Positions 1 through 12,274 of a stretch of 64,000 nt of DNA are shown here, piece by piece. The notes under the pieces are model-generated. The model ran no database searches. It was not told where the DNA came from and saw only the letters and a program-made list of their open reading frames with translations. A program made the translations under genes and the position numbers. Source of the DNA: Anagrus nilaparvatae. Its lineage: Eukaryota > Arthropoda > Insecta > Hymenoptera > Mymaridae. The stretch lies in NCBI GenBank assembly GCA_022575985.1, contig JAKSXM010000132.1, positions 2,790,001-2,854,000 on the forward strand. Direction: 5' to 3'. Every line of letters starts with the position of its first letter. Position 1 is the first letter of the stretch.

Positions 1-78
1 AATGTTAATGAAATTGTGTAAATACAAAATAGTAATATGATAGTAAATTAAAATTTTATACGTTTTTTCAAATGATTA

Positions 79-358
79 CTAGCAAGCTCCTAATTCGCAT
101 TCAACGTTAAAATGTTCACCACATTTTCCTTCCTTTAATCCAATTAATAAGTTACCATTACAATGGCCACTGCAACAATCATGATCTAAACGACACTAAA
201 ATAAAAAATATTTTAAAGTAAATTTTTTATCTAAAATTTTATTTTCTATATAACTAACTTACAGTTGATCCATTTTCCAAACATTGATTATCGGCTTCAA
301 TTGTAGCAGCGTAAATTAATGCTAATAATAAAAAGCAAAAAATTATTTTTTTGTGCAT
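79..358 (-). CDS. Knottin-like eight-cysteine secreted peptide (2 exons)
   Basis: Two exons on the minus strand, 358-263 and 195-79, separated by a 67-bp GT-AG intron (donor GTAAGT) in phase 0, give a 70-residue product. Residues 1-22 form a signal peptide (MHKK, then a hydrophobic run, ending near IEA). The mature part holds eight cysteines at 26, 33, 39, 40, 44, 57, 65 and 70. The spacing is C-x6-C-x5-CC-x3-C-x12-C-x7-C-x4-C. The first six match the inhibitor cystine knot pattern (C, C, CC, C, C), with two extra C-terminal cysteines. The intron falls directly before the second cysteine. Such peptides occur as venom, teratocyte or antimicrobial peptides and as protease or ion-channel inhibitors; which applies here cannot be told. 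A TATA box lies about 70 bp upstream of the ATG. The fold is inferred from cysteine spacing alone. Confidence 0.82.
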
Positions 359-360
359 TT

Positions 361-1254
361 TAAAATTTTTGCGATGGGTTCTTGATTTAAAATATTAATA
401 TGCTCTATGATCAAAATTTTTTTACACCGTTATATATACCTTGATATCTTATATAATCATAGAGTAAATAAAAAAGATTATAAATATTTTTCTTTTAATT
501 ATTTTATAGAACACGTTTTATAATTATTTAAGGTAATTTTTTAATCACGTTACACTTAAAAATTATTAATTCTAAAATTTTATCATAAATTATTTATTAA
601 TTTATTCTTATATTAATTTTATTAAAATTACGTTGTATAATTACGAACTCTCATTCTAAAATTTTAAATAAGGTCAAGTGATTTTAAGTAAGATTAAGTT
701 TTGAGTATAAAAAACGTATTAGAATTTAAATATCTAGGCCAGGGTAAAGTCAGAATTTTAAACGAAATAGACTTAAGCAACATCCAACATACGTTCTGTA
801 AAATATACCGTCCAAGTAGTTATTTACTGTATCCTAAGATTACTGCCTAGATTGCGCGTCCCAAACTGAAGAAGATAATTCCGGTTTGAGGCACTAAAGT
901 TCAGGTGGGTTTCGTATCTTTTCGTCGAATCTGACACATTTCCAAGAACCGCGTTTTACAGTATTGCCTCCCAAAGATATTTAAAATGGAATTCAATAGA
1001 ACCAACTATTATTCCCATACACTGGGATGACCATTGGAATTTGCGAATCTTGTGTTCCTAGTCATGCGTATCCGGCATATTGTGATCCGTTCGTAGTTGA
1101 TGCTAGATTTCACACAATTTTCCCTTAAAAAAAAATTGCTATAATGATAGAAAAAATTTTCAATCTCTTATAAACAGAAAAAATTTACTAAAATATTTTA
1201 CATTATTATTTTCTAAAAATGAGAAAATAAAAAAATAATTTTATACATTAAAAA
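361..1254. other. Upstream region and non-coding DNA
   Basis: Apart from the TATA box I see no gene. The stretch 700-1120 is less AT-rich than its surroundings and looks like an old repeat. All six frames carry stops, and I could not match it to a family. Confidence 0.4.
431..438 (-). promoter_or_regulatory. TATA box of the knottin-like gene
   Basis: On the minus strand the sequence reads GGTATATATAACGG, 73-80 bp upstream of the ATG at 358. That predicts a start site near 400 and a short 5' leader of about 45 nt. Confidence 0.5.
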
Positions 1255-1475
1255 ATTTATATCTCTAAACTGAATCATTCGATTGGTATGTGGTTGATCT
1301 CAAAATTTGTTTGAAAAATCGTTTTGAAAAAAAAACACCAAAGAAACTCATTTTGAGGTTAGAAAAGGCAAAAAACTAAATGTTTAGCTTTTTGACGGTC
1401 GTATAAACATTATAAAATCTCCGGATACAGGAAAAGCTCCTTTTTTTCGCGTCCTAAACCTGAAAAATAAAGAGC
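1255..1475 (+). repeat. Diverged copy of the arm of the 2.6-kb palindrome
   Basis: This stretch aligns by eye with 58850-59060. Shared blocks include the 'gaatcat.cgattgg..gtggt' segment, 'actcattttgag', 'tttttgacggtc' and 'aaaaactcctttttttcgcg' with substitutions. It is a truncated, older member of the same repeat family. Confidence 0.6.
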
Positions 1476-2160
1476 ATAAGCTAATAAATTTTCTTTGACT
1501 AAAATTATTTTATAAACTACTACTAACAAATGCAATTTTCCGAAAAAGTGAAATCGTTATTATTTATAGAAGATAAATTAATTCTGCAAAAATTCTGTAA
1601 ATATGGGTAGTCTTTGAGTGTAAGCAAAGTACTATATCATTTTAAGAAAATACTTAGGTATTTACTAAACCCTGAATATCGACAGTTGAAATTAACTTCT
1701 AGGTCATCGTGTTCAGAATTGCTAAGGGGTTCCACGAGGTTTAGTATTAGGAGAGAAATTTTAATAAAAATAACTTAATTAAGATTAACTGATAAAAATA
1801 CTTGATGTTTTTTCATTATTTTTTTCACATTTATCTGAAATCGGAAAAAATATAAAAGTTAAACAGTGATAATTCTTTTTTTTTTTTAAATTTTCCGTTG
1901 GTGTTTTTTTATGTTGATTGAAATATTTTGTCTTGAAATTTATAGTAATATTAAATTTTCTCTTATTTAAAAAGTCAACATCTTTCATGCGTAATATAAT
2001 TACTATGTATGTATGTCAGCAAAATTTGACATAATTCTAAAATTAAACATAAAATTTAATAAATTTATAAATATTAAAGATTTCTCGTTATTCAATTATA
2101 ATATGATATAATAATATTAAATAAATATGTATATCTCTATACATATATTATAAAGTTATA
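1476..2160. other. AT-rich non-coding
   Basis: No ORF, repeat or splice pattern that I can support. The 67-codon open frame at 1785-1988 is Lys/Asn/Phe-rich, as expected of random AT-rich DNA. Confidence 0.4.
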
Positions 2161-2169
2161 AACGCTGTC

Positions 2170-2833
2170 GCCGCTGCCATGCCGCCGCTTTCGCATGAGA
2201 CTTTTGGGACAAACTGAACCTTTTGGCCAAAGTGGACCTTTTGGGCCACAGTGGCCCTGTTTACCTAAAAGATCACTGTTGCATAAGTTCACTTACCCAA
2301 AATGGTCATTTTGGGCCAAAGTGGCCCTTGTGGTGTAAACAATCGCTGTTTTATAAGACCTCTTAGCCAAAATAGTTCTTTTAGGCGAAAATAGTCATTT
2401 TTGCCCAAGTTGTCGCGGTTGCATAAGACCTCTTACCCAAAATAGTTTTTCTTTCGCATGAGACCTAGGCTAATTCTCGCAAAACGTCAATATGATAATA
2501 ATACAGAAACACTATTATTTTCATTATTATAAATTAATTAAGATAGCAACAAAAGTAAAAAGAATAGAAATAGAACTATGTAAATTTTGCAACTATATAG
2601 GAGAAGAATAACTTTTAAACATAACCGAAATCGATGGTTATGACTACATCATAAAGTTTTGTTATTTAAATAAATTATGTAAATATCACCATGGTTATGG
2701 TTAGAATTGCAATTCTAACCTCATATTTGTAAAATTTAAAAAATTTTGTCGTTCTTATAACTAACCCAGTTTTCTAATCACTCTACAGGGGTTGGCGCGC
2801 GATGCGCGCAGGGGGCAGAGCCCCTAGTATATA
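2170..2833 (+). mobile_element. Helitron-like non-autonomous element with GC-rich 3' hairpin end
   Basis: A GC-rich terminus at 2781-2827 reads CTCTACAGGGGTTGGCGCGC, then an inverted GCGCGC pair, then GGGGGCAGAGCCCC hairpin DNA followed by CTAGT and an AT run. The same terminus recurs at 19622-19669 (inverted) and 63465-63511. The interior, 2170-2470, carries irregular repeats of a 'ttttgggccaaagtgg' motif, which also occur beside the 19622 copy. A hairpin followed by CTAG/T with no terminal inverted repeat is the Helitron 3'-end pattern, but the 5' end is not located and the class is inferred. Confidence 0.45.
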
Positions 2834-2840
2834 TATAAAT

Positions 2841-5680
2841 ATGTTATAAGGCCAAAAAATTTTAAAAAATTTGATATTTGAATCTTTGAGTTTCAAATTT
2901 TGATATTTTAACATGAAATTTTTTAAAAACATAAATAAAAAGTTAGAACTGTATGAGAAATTCCATATCAAATATCAAATCGTGCTTTAGGTTTACACAG
3001 TGGGTTATACTTTTGAAATGTCCTCTCTCCTACAAGCTCAGGTCCTAATCAGCTTTCGGGCCACCAATGTGAATTTTGATAACTAATGTTTTATTCATAA
3101 AATAGATGTAAAAACATTTTTAAAAAATCCAGAAAATGGTAAAATGGTGTTAAAATGAATAATTTTGAGTTTTCATTTTATTAAGAGTTTTTAATTGCAG
3201 TTATTTAGAGAATTGTGCCCATTTATGTACTAAAAAATGCTTTACAGGATTAAAAAAAATGTTTTTTTATGTAAAATTAATTTTTTCAAAGAGTTATACA
3301 AACACGAAAATCCTGTGCCGTGTCAGCTTGAAGCTGGGTAGCTGCTGCCAGGCATAGATTAGAATGCATTCGTTTTATGTAATTTCAGACCTCGTGCGCC
3401 TTCGTGCCGTCAGAGAAATCCACAATTGCTGTGCGCATGAACCGTGTAATAAATAATAAACAATAAACATTTTTTTACATTGTTAAAAATTTCGCCACTG
3501 TCCATTGTCCATAATATGCCAAACTTTCGATATTAATATTTTGCTTAAAATTTGAACTTAAAATTTCTGTTGGATGAATATGACGTATATAGGTCCCAAA
3601 AAAATTGCTTCAATACAGAGTTAATTCAATAATACACTCAAAATGTCGCCACCACCGTCCGTGTCGTCACCATACTCACCTGCACTGTCCGCATAAATAA
3701 AAAATCCCATAAGAATAATTTGTAGAATTTATTTTTACATTTTTAGCAGTACCACTTAAAGTGTTAGGTATTTGTACCTTAATAAACATAAAAATATAAA
3801 AAAATTAAAAAAAAAAAGATAATTAGTGTTGTGCCGTATACAATAAATAAATATACAATTCCTGTCAAAAGCACCCATATACGACTTGTGTCTATAAAAA
3901 AGCTTATGAACTTTATTTTTGATTAGCTCATGAATGCATGAAACATTAGTAGACTTTTCTGTACTTTACTCACGTTTAACGATGTTCATTTCAAGATCTT
4001 TTGAATATAACTGCAGTCAATTACTTTACGTATAGAAATGAAAACCAAAATTAATACCACATTATACGTGATAAGATTTTATAAAATTATAAATAATTTT
4101 AAATTAATGAAAAAATTAAATTTTACTATTATTAACCATTTTTTTTAATTAAAAATTAATTTTATTTTATTACTCTTACAAATTTAACTGCATATTATTA
4201 ACATTAATTATTATTATCATGTTTAATAATGACAACACTCTGAATCCAAAAAAAAACTTAGAGTTAAGGTCAAAACTTGCAATTTAGAATATTTTTTTAT
4301 GTCAACAAAACGAATCTTAAATTTTTTAAAATGTACAATATACTTTACGTATTTATGAATACGCAAACATGACTCTAAAAAAAGTACTTTTAAGCTTAAA
4401 ATATTTGTAAAAAAGGGAAAGAAAAAAATGTCTTCATTAATTGTTGTATAATGTATAGGTACTTCAAAAGCAAAAAAATAGTAAAAATACATCCTTTATA
4501 TATCCCTTAAAACATGTGCATATAAATATAAATACGAAGTGCATTTACATGATAGTAATCATCATTCTAGGTTTCCTGTTCAATAATCTATTCATCGTTC
4601 GACACATTTCAGTCTTTCTCTGTATTCTCTAGATGTTTCATATCAAACTATCTATAAAATATAGCATTACTTGTTGTAAAATCCATCAAGCATATATATA
4701 TATGAATACTCAAAACGATAGAGAGTAATCAGTATAACATCGCATGTTTCTGCTTTTGGAATGTCTCTTACCCTGACACTCGTTGACATGCAAGACCTAT
4801 TAACTTTCCACTAATCCCTTAGATATACACATATATATATATACTTTTGTTGTGTTTCAAACAGACAAAATCCTTATTCTTGTTTTTGTTGTATTTCTGT
4901 ATCGTATTATAAAGTTTATTTCATGCATATATATATATGTATATATACAACTGTTGACTATATATTTATGTATATATTTTACAAATACACATTATTTTGA
5001 CTTTTAATTGAAGAAAAGTTTTGTAATTTGTTGACAAATATAACATTTACAAAATTAATTTACACTTTTATTTTAAATTTGCTTACTATTGTATGCATTT
5101 TTGATATATTAGCCTCGGCAGTAAATAAAGCATATTTTTATGAATTTAGAGTTAAAAATTAAGATTTTAAAAGTCGTATGTAGAATTTTTCTGACCCTAT
5201 TTCAGCTGATTTTGGCTAATTTAAACAGACTAAAATTGATTATTGGTGCTCTTATTGAATGTCAAATCTCAAAAAAAATTTTAGGCCAGTCTGACACATA
5301 GGCCAACATTCTTGGAAAATTTGAGCAGATATAATTATAGCAAACTTGATTTCTGGTCAAATTAAAAAATTCAAACCACTAAAAATAAAACCGAAGGTGG
5401 CCAAAAATAATAAAAATTTTTTTTGGGTAATCCAGGTAAAAAGGAACCTTTTTCTAATTATATGTATTTATAAAAAGTACATCAGTTTTGATATAATTAA
5501 GCCTTGTTAAAGCCCTAAAAATCAAAAACCTCAAAAAAAAACAATTTTTGAACATCAGAAATTTTTTGCTAAAATTAATATTTTTCAAAAATTCCGGTGA
5601 AAAAAAATTTTGGTCCGGTGAGTTAAGAACACCTGTATTATTTGCGTATTTATTCAGTAATTATATATATATTTATATAT
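2841..5680. other. Gene-poor AT-rich interval
   Basis: No gene seen. Short GC-richer islands at 3310-3440 and 3640-3700 look like repeat debris. Alternating AT runs occur near 4690, 4830 and 4930. The open frame at 4223-4492 has no recognisable composition or splice partner. Confidence 0.4.
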
Positions 5681-5684
5681 ATTA

Positions 5685-6166
5685 GAGTGTGTCTTATTTT
5701 ATGTTTTCGAGATTTTTTTGCTCCCCCCATTTTTTTCTGATATTTTGGTCATATGAACCCCGCAGCTACAAGGATTTTGGTTTTCTCTACTGAATACCCA
5801 TACCACTGAGCACTTGAAATTTCACATTAAAATAACATGGGAATTTTGACTTTTCAGCTTTCTATGTACATATTTTGTGGGAAAAAACAATGTATTTTAA
5901 ATGGGAAAATTACGATTTTAAAAAATTTTTTTTCTGGGTTGTTCTGGGACTTCTAAAATTTTGGAGATCAATTTTTATATGTCGAGACATTATTTTCTAT
6001 CTGTTAGCTAGTGTTTAAAAAAATTTTGGAAACTGAAAAGTCAAAATTCCCATGTTATTTAAATGGTAAATTTCAATGCTCGGTGTTGAGGGGTTTTCAT
6101 GACCAAAATATCCAAAAAAAAATGGGGGTAGCAAAAAAATTTCGCAAAATGTAATAAGACAATCAC
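5685..6166. mobile_element. Foldback element, about 480 bp
   Basis: The left arm runs from 'gtgtgtcttattttatgtttt' past 'tttgctccccccattttttt' to 'catgggaattttgacttttcag'. It is matched in inverted order by the right arm, 'ctgaaaagtcaaaattccca' to 'aatgggggtagcaaaaaaat' and 'aaaatgtaataagacaatc'. The arms diverge by substitutions and indels and meet near 5925. No coding capacity. Confidence 0.7.
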
Positions 6167-8657
6167 AAATATATATAATACTAGCAAATATATATATATG
6201 TATATTATCAATTGGTCTAAATACTGTGTACATACAAACATTTATTGTATACAAAGAGAGAATATATATGCCAGTATAACAATGTTCAGAGTGTGAAAAC
6301 ATGGAAGCTGTTACTATATAGATAGTACAGTCGTATATATGTAGGTTGATTAGCTCTTCAAGTATACAATCTCTTATCTGTATCTATGTGTAATAAGTCA
6401 ATAAATTGTTAGTGTTAATAATAGGTAACTAATCAAAAGTATTATATATAATTATAATATAATGAATAAAATAAATATTTAAGTTATAGCTTATATTATT
6501 GCATCAAAAATAATAAAAGTAGTTTTCTTTTTTAAAGTTTACTAATTTATTGGCAATTTTATACTGGTCAGTCCATCTAGTCAATGTAACCTTTAAATGA
6601 GCTGTATTCCCGAATTTTGGCTGAATAATTGTAAAAATAAAGAATTACTTTAATTTAAGTCTATTCAGTTGTGAGGAGAATAGGATCTAAATTACTGGAT
6701 TATTATTCCAAAATCCATCTATAAATATTTAATACTTATATTTATAGTTGAATAATAAATGCTAAAATTGCAAAAATATGTTTGAAAATAAGAAATGTCA
6801 TGACTTTTTTTTCTCCCAAAATCACGTATTCTCTATAAATAATGAAAGGCAAAAGCACAGCATATGTAACTAATGTCCACTAGGAGAGTATAGAGTCTAA
6901 AACAATCACATGAAAGATACATACATAAACAAAAGTTAAAACAAGATGTCAACGTATTATGCTAAAACTAAACGTATGTTTCAGGATTTTGTGGTTGAGT
7001 TATCTTTTCTTCATACATATTACTTACTTTATATATATTTCTCTCTCACTCTCTAAATTCTAACATTATATTATGGCTTTTGTATTTTCTCACATAATAT
7101 TGTTGTTTAATACATGTTTCCTAAAACATTAGAGATTATAGAAGGAGATTATAAGGTCTTGTAAGTTAAGTTTTGTGTTAAAGCTTTACATAACCAGTTA
7201 AAGCTTTTGTTATTATATAGGCCTAAAGAATATTATTGTTAACTTTCATAAAATATTTAAAGACATTGTAATTTTATGTGCATAAAGTTAACTTTTAAAA
7301 AAAAAGTATTTTAAAATGACTCCTTGACTTATGAACTTTTTAGAAATTAAAGTTTGTTTGTTTCTAAGACTTAGGAACTTATAAGGAATATTTTAAATTT
7401 TAAAAAGAAAATATCTTATACGTATAAAAAAATCGACAAAAACTTTTAAAATATTCTATACTTACAAAAATAATGAACTTTTTTTTTATATTTTTCATAT
7501 TTTTCTAAATTTAAATTTTACATATGCATAAATAGAAAAATTTTTCCTAATATTTTTTTATTTTATGCAAACTGGGATTATTTAAACACATGTAGAATTT
7601 TACTTTAAATTAAAAAAGGAAAAACTATTATTCTAAAAACATGCAAACATGTAAATTTAATTGAAAAACATGGATTTATTTTAAATACATTCTAAAAATA
7701 AATTAAAACAAAATGTCACTTTGATAAAATTTATTACATTGTTTCTTTTTTTTTACTTTTAAAAAATATAAATTCATGTTTTTTTTTGGATGATAAATAA
7801 TTTTTTGAAGACTGAATAGTACATTTTTAACCAAGGGAAAAAAAAGAATGGCCCAGATCGCACGTTAATTAGCATCTAAGGCGAAGCCAAGACTGCTATA
7901 CTGCGATTTGGGACTCTTTCTCAGTGGGGAGAAAACACATTTTTTTCGATCACATTACGGATGGGGCTAAATCGGTTCAATGGTCTTTTTGGATCAACTG
8001 ACTAAGGGGTATTAGCCAAAAATGACCAATTTTTAAATTTCAACCAAAATTACAATTAAAATAGTTTCATAGGTCTCAAAAATATTGTATAAGCTTCAAG
8101 TTTCCACAAATTTCTTACTTACCTTATTTCTTACTTCAGATTTTTGTGTTATTTAAAAATAAAAAATTTTGTCAAGATGTTAAATTTAAAGTATACAAAA
8201 TTCAATAAATAGTCTGCTGTCAATTTCTCGTTACTATTGTTTTTTTATAATAATTTAATTGAAATTGGCGTATTTATTTATCTATTATTCAGAAGATTTA
8301 AAAAAAATTAATCTTGAAATTATCAAGAATAGATTATTAAAAGAAGATTGACAGTTAAAACTAAACTTTGTTCAAAAAAATCCTTTTTTTTTAGCAAAAA
8401 TAAACAAATTAAAATTTTTAATTCTGTTTTTAATTGACATTTACAACGATTTATGTCTAAAAATAATTTGGTATTTGAAAACAATGGAATGATTTGAACA
8501 TAATATTAACAACGCTGAAAATGGGATCACTTATATTTTTTGACCTCCTAACCAATCTTATGTAATTCAATTTTATGTTTTCTTCAAAATTTCTATTACA
8601 TTAAATAGTTACATAAACAATATAATATTAAATAAAAACTTTAATTTTATGTTTCAG
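6167..8657. other. Gene-poor interval with one degraded repeat
   Basis: No gene recognised. About 7975-8150 is a diverged relative of the arm of the 28774-29771 foldback. Shared wording includes 'gccaaaaatgacca', 'ataggtct.aaaa.attgta' and 'caagcttcaagtttcc'. Confidence 0.45.
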
Positions 8658-8716
8658 AATTCTATAAATGATCTCAAATCTGCAGAAGATTTATCAATTG
8701 CAGAAAATAAAATTAG
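8658..8716 (+). CDS. Candidate isolated internal exon
   Basis: A 59-bp open segment sits between a good acceptor (tttatgtttcag) and a strong donor (gtgagt). It reads NSINDLKSAEDLSIAENKI plus two bases of a split codon. The composition (Glu, Asp, Ala, Ser, charged helix-like) differs from the Lys/Asn/Phe/Ile bias of chance frames here. It could be one exon of a gene with very long introns extending out of the window. No partner exons were found, and I do not recognise the sequence. Confidence 0.3.
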
Positions 8717-8930
8717 GTGAGTCTTTATATTCAAGTGTTTTTACAATATAGTTTTATTGAAAATAAAAAATATTCCATAATATTAAAAATCTAGGTGGGA
8801 ATTTCGTATATATATATATATAATATATTACCTTGATATGATAAGTTGGTCACACGAGTCGCTAGCCGAAGTATATAATATATATAGCACACACCATAGT
8901 ATATAATTATACGAAATTTTCTCCAAGTTA

Positions 8931-8936
8931 TTTATT
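8931..8936 (-). terminator. Polyadenylation signal of the serine protease gene
   Basis: AATAAA on the minus strand, about 95 nt downstream of the TGA at 9030-9032. It is the nearest canonical hexamer. Confidence 0.45.
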
Positions 8937-9029
8937 GGAAAATAATAAAAGTGCTTATTAAATTAAATATAAAAAATTTTTAAAATAAACATGTTAAAAA
9001 TAAGCTTAAATTATTAATGATAACGTTAA

Positions 9030-10951
9030 TCACAGTATTTGATTATCTGAATCATTCTCTGAAATATGCTCTTTTATCCAATCCACATACATAGATACTC
9101 TAGTATAAATATTGGGATATTTAGGACTTGCACATCCTTCGATTCCCCATGATACAACACCAATAATTTCTCCATCAATGATTAAAGGACCACCAGAATC
9201 ATCCTAAAATTAGAGCAAATATTTTATACTTGAATGAAAAAAACACTATTTAATTATTTTATTTTTACCTTGCAAGGTCCTGCTACTTTATTTGGATGTT
9301 TTGTACAAATGTGATTTGAATAAATATGATCTTCTTTGTGGCGAAAATAATAAGCACATTTTTCATTATCTATAATGAAAGTCTTAGTACTTCTGAGAAC
9401 GTGTGGACTCCTGCTATTTTCCTAAAAATTGAATTGATTATTTAAAATGAATTTTCAGCATAAACTTAAGACAAACCAATTTCCCCCATCCAACAACAGT
9501 AGCTTCTTGACCAGGTTCAGAATTAGAAAATTGTGGGAGTTGAACGTATTCATCAGGTTTAATTTTAAATGGCGTTTTTACCTAAATAATTTAAAAAAAT
9601 TTTAATTATACAAAATTTAAAAATTCAATTTTTAAAAATTATTACTTTTATCAAAGCAATGTCATTTATCCAAGTATCAGTTCTATTATAATCTTCGTGT
9701 ATGTAAAATTTTTCTACTTCATGAATCGATTGTGGATGTTTTATATTTGTTGTATCGGCAATTACTTCTACATTTGTAGTATTTTTACTGATAAATTAAA
9801 ATTATTGAATTATTTAGTACCATTTAATTAATAAAATAAGTTAAGGCCACTGTCTCTTTTTTATGACGATTTTCAAAGGATTTTCAACATTTTTTTTCTC
9901 AGCTGTTTTATTATAAAAGTTTACAAATTTATTTTTAAATAATTACAAAACTATTCTAGATGACATAAAAAAATTTTTGTTTCATATGCTTTTTTTTTAC
10001 AGTTTGTAGATGGCGTGAAAGTAGAGGCTCGAAAAAAAAATTGAAAAACGGTTCCCATCATAGCGCCTATTGTAGGCATCAAAACAAAAAAATAAAAAGG
10101 CATATTAATCTTTATAGTTTCCTCTTGTATGTGAACCAACGTTTAGCAAAAAATACAAAAAATTGACCATTTGGTGAACCAAAAACGAAAAATGCAGTTT
10201 TTGACGTTAAAAAATGCGCCTAAAACGGACAATAAAAATTTTTCTGATGCATAAAAAGATGATATTGTTGGTTCACATACTAGGTATTGCAATAACGAAA
10301 AAAATGAAACAATATTCGTGTCGATAGCTCAATTAGTTTTTGAGCTAGCGTGGGAACCGATTTCAAAAAAGTAGTTTTGAGAAAAACGCGTTTAAAGTTT
10401 TTAAATGCGTATGTTTTCATATGACTACGACCCATAAAAATCGAAATATCTAAAAAACATATTTTTTTTTTGCTTGAAATTTGTTTTTTAGATTCTTGAA
10501 ATGTTTTAACATAAGATAATGAAATAAAAAAAAAATGAAAAAAAAAAATCCCAATAAAGAGACAGTGGCCTTAATCTGCTAATTTCTGCTATTTCTTACT
10601 TTTTTAAACAGTGAGCTGCTGTTAAAATAAAATTTTTGTTTATTATAGATCCTCCACAAAAATGACGAGTTGAATTTTTTCTCAAAGATACCTAAAAATA
10701 CATAGCAAACATATTTTTTTAGTTAATAATAAAGCTGTTAAGAAATACTGCATTAAAAATACTTACTAAAAATGGAAATTTACTAATGTCATCTTTTTGT
10801 CCATCCAAAATTTTTTCAAATTTTTGTATTCCTAAAAAATTATAAAATTTATATAAATTGACATTATTTTTTAATTATTAACTAATTAATCAATACCTTC
10901 AATGTTATTAATAGTACTAAATACTAAAATTAAACTTATTAAAAATAGCAT
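9030..10951 (-). CDS. Secreted chymotrypsin-fold serine protease (S1), 7 exons
   Basis: Exons 10951-10897, 10831-10767, 10691-10600, 9787-9646, 9581-9477, 9421-9269 and 9203-9030 join in consistent phase to 261 codons, the usual S1 length. A signal peptide (1 to about 17) and a short propeptide precede the activation site K25/I26 (ILDG in place of IVGG). Triad: His67 in TAAHC, Asp113 in NDIALIK, Ser207 in DDSGGP. Cysteine pairs expected of the family are C52/C68, the two in exon 6, and C203 with C228. The residue at the S1 pocket base (chymotrypsin 189) is Gly, so it is not trypsin-like. The usual Gly of GDSGG (position 193, oxyanion hole) is Asp205, which may weaken or re-tune catalysis. Intron 3 carries a TTAA-flanked transposon. 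The donor of intron 5 is GTTTGT. A venom, salivary or digestive role is not decidable. Confidence 0.93.
9845..10570. mobile_element. TTAA-flanked MITE in protease intron 3
   Basis: Terminal inverted repeats GGCCACTGTCTCTTT and AAAGAGACAGTGGCC are flanked on both sides by TTAA (9841-9844, 10571-10574). This is the target preference of piggyBac and Kolobok elements. It is 726 bp long and has no transposase. The interior ('gtgaaccaacgtttagcaaa', 'gaccatttggtg') is related to 37190-37620. Confidence 0.75.
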
Positions 10952-10959
10952 TCTAATAA

Positions 10960-12270
10960 ATATGTATTAGACAATCGGTTTCATAGAATACTGAAAAGTT
11001 AACTAAAAATGAATAAATAAATTATTCACTTTTATGAAGAACAAAATTTTTATACGATTAATTAATGACGTCTATTTAACATTTAATTAAATAATTCAAA
11101 CACTTTTGCACTGTATGAATATATGAATTTTACATATTTATTGATTTTCAGTTAATAAGAATATATGGTAATTTTCAGTTAAAACCGTTTGTTATAAATT
11201 TTTAAATAAAATAAGACTTTTAAGTTATTTTTCTCAGATATTTGAAATTGGTTTCTTATTTTGGATCACGTGGAACATTTGACATTTTTTTAATATAATT
11301 ATCAGGCCTATTCAGAAATCTTTATAATAATATTTAATTTTCTTACTGTGAAAGCTTTTTAAAAGCTAATAAGACAAAGACACCTTAATTTTTTTACAAA
11401 TAAATTCTCAATCTTATGCACAAAACATTTGAAGACGTTACATTCTAATAGTTACCGAAGTAGAAAGTCATATAAAATATCAGTACAAATTTTTACAGCT
11501 GCTAAAAATTAATTTTTCAGTCTTAAAATAAACAAAAATCTGTTTACTTGTTATTATTAAATATGATTGTCAGATAATTGAATTCTAGATTGGGAAAAAT
11601 GTGGCCAGATCAAAAGATTCTAGACAGAAACGAAATAGACCAATTTTTTTTGTTCCATTATGAGCATAAATTTCTTATTAAAAATAATTCTTTTTAAGAA
11701 TTATCTTTACAAGAAAATTTAAATAATTTTTTTATTTAATAAAATTCATAGGAATGTGAATTGTATTTTAAAATACAATTTTTTCAAAATTTTAAATAAT
11801 TTTGAATAATATTAAATAAATTTATCGTTATTTAATTTTAACTGAATGCGTCCATATATTAATCATATTAATATTTAATTTTTTTATCAAAGAGGAATTT
11901 TTTAAAATTCTATTCTTATTTTATCTATCTATTAGTAAAAAAATAATTTATTATAATTTATTAACTTAAAGTGACTTAAAATTAAATTTTATTAAAATTT
12001 GTATTAACGTTAGATGATTTTTTAATGTTTAAAAAATTTATTTGACTTTTCAAATGCTGTAAGTAAAGTAATATAGTAAATTAAGTATTTCTTGAATCTT
12101 AATCTTAAAAAAGAAATATATTTTAAAAATAACATTAAATTGCAAAAGCATTTAAATTATGAATTAAATGTTCTCATTTTAATTAATGGTAAATTTAAAT
12201 TTTTTAAGTATTTCAAGGTGTGAATAAAAAATTTGAAGATAAAGTTTTTATTTATCTCTTAACACAGGTG
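10960..12270. other. Upstream region of the protease and AT-rich DNA
   Basis: No gene. A TATA-like run near 11045-11055 (minus strand) is a possible but weak promoter for the protease. The remainder is AT-rich without recognisable repeats. Confidence 0.35.
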
Positions 12271-12274
12271 TTTT

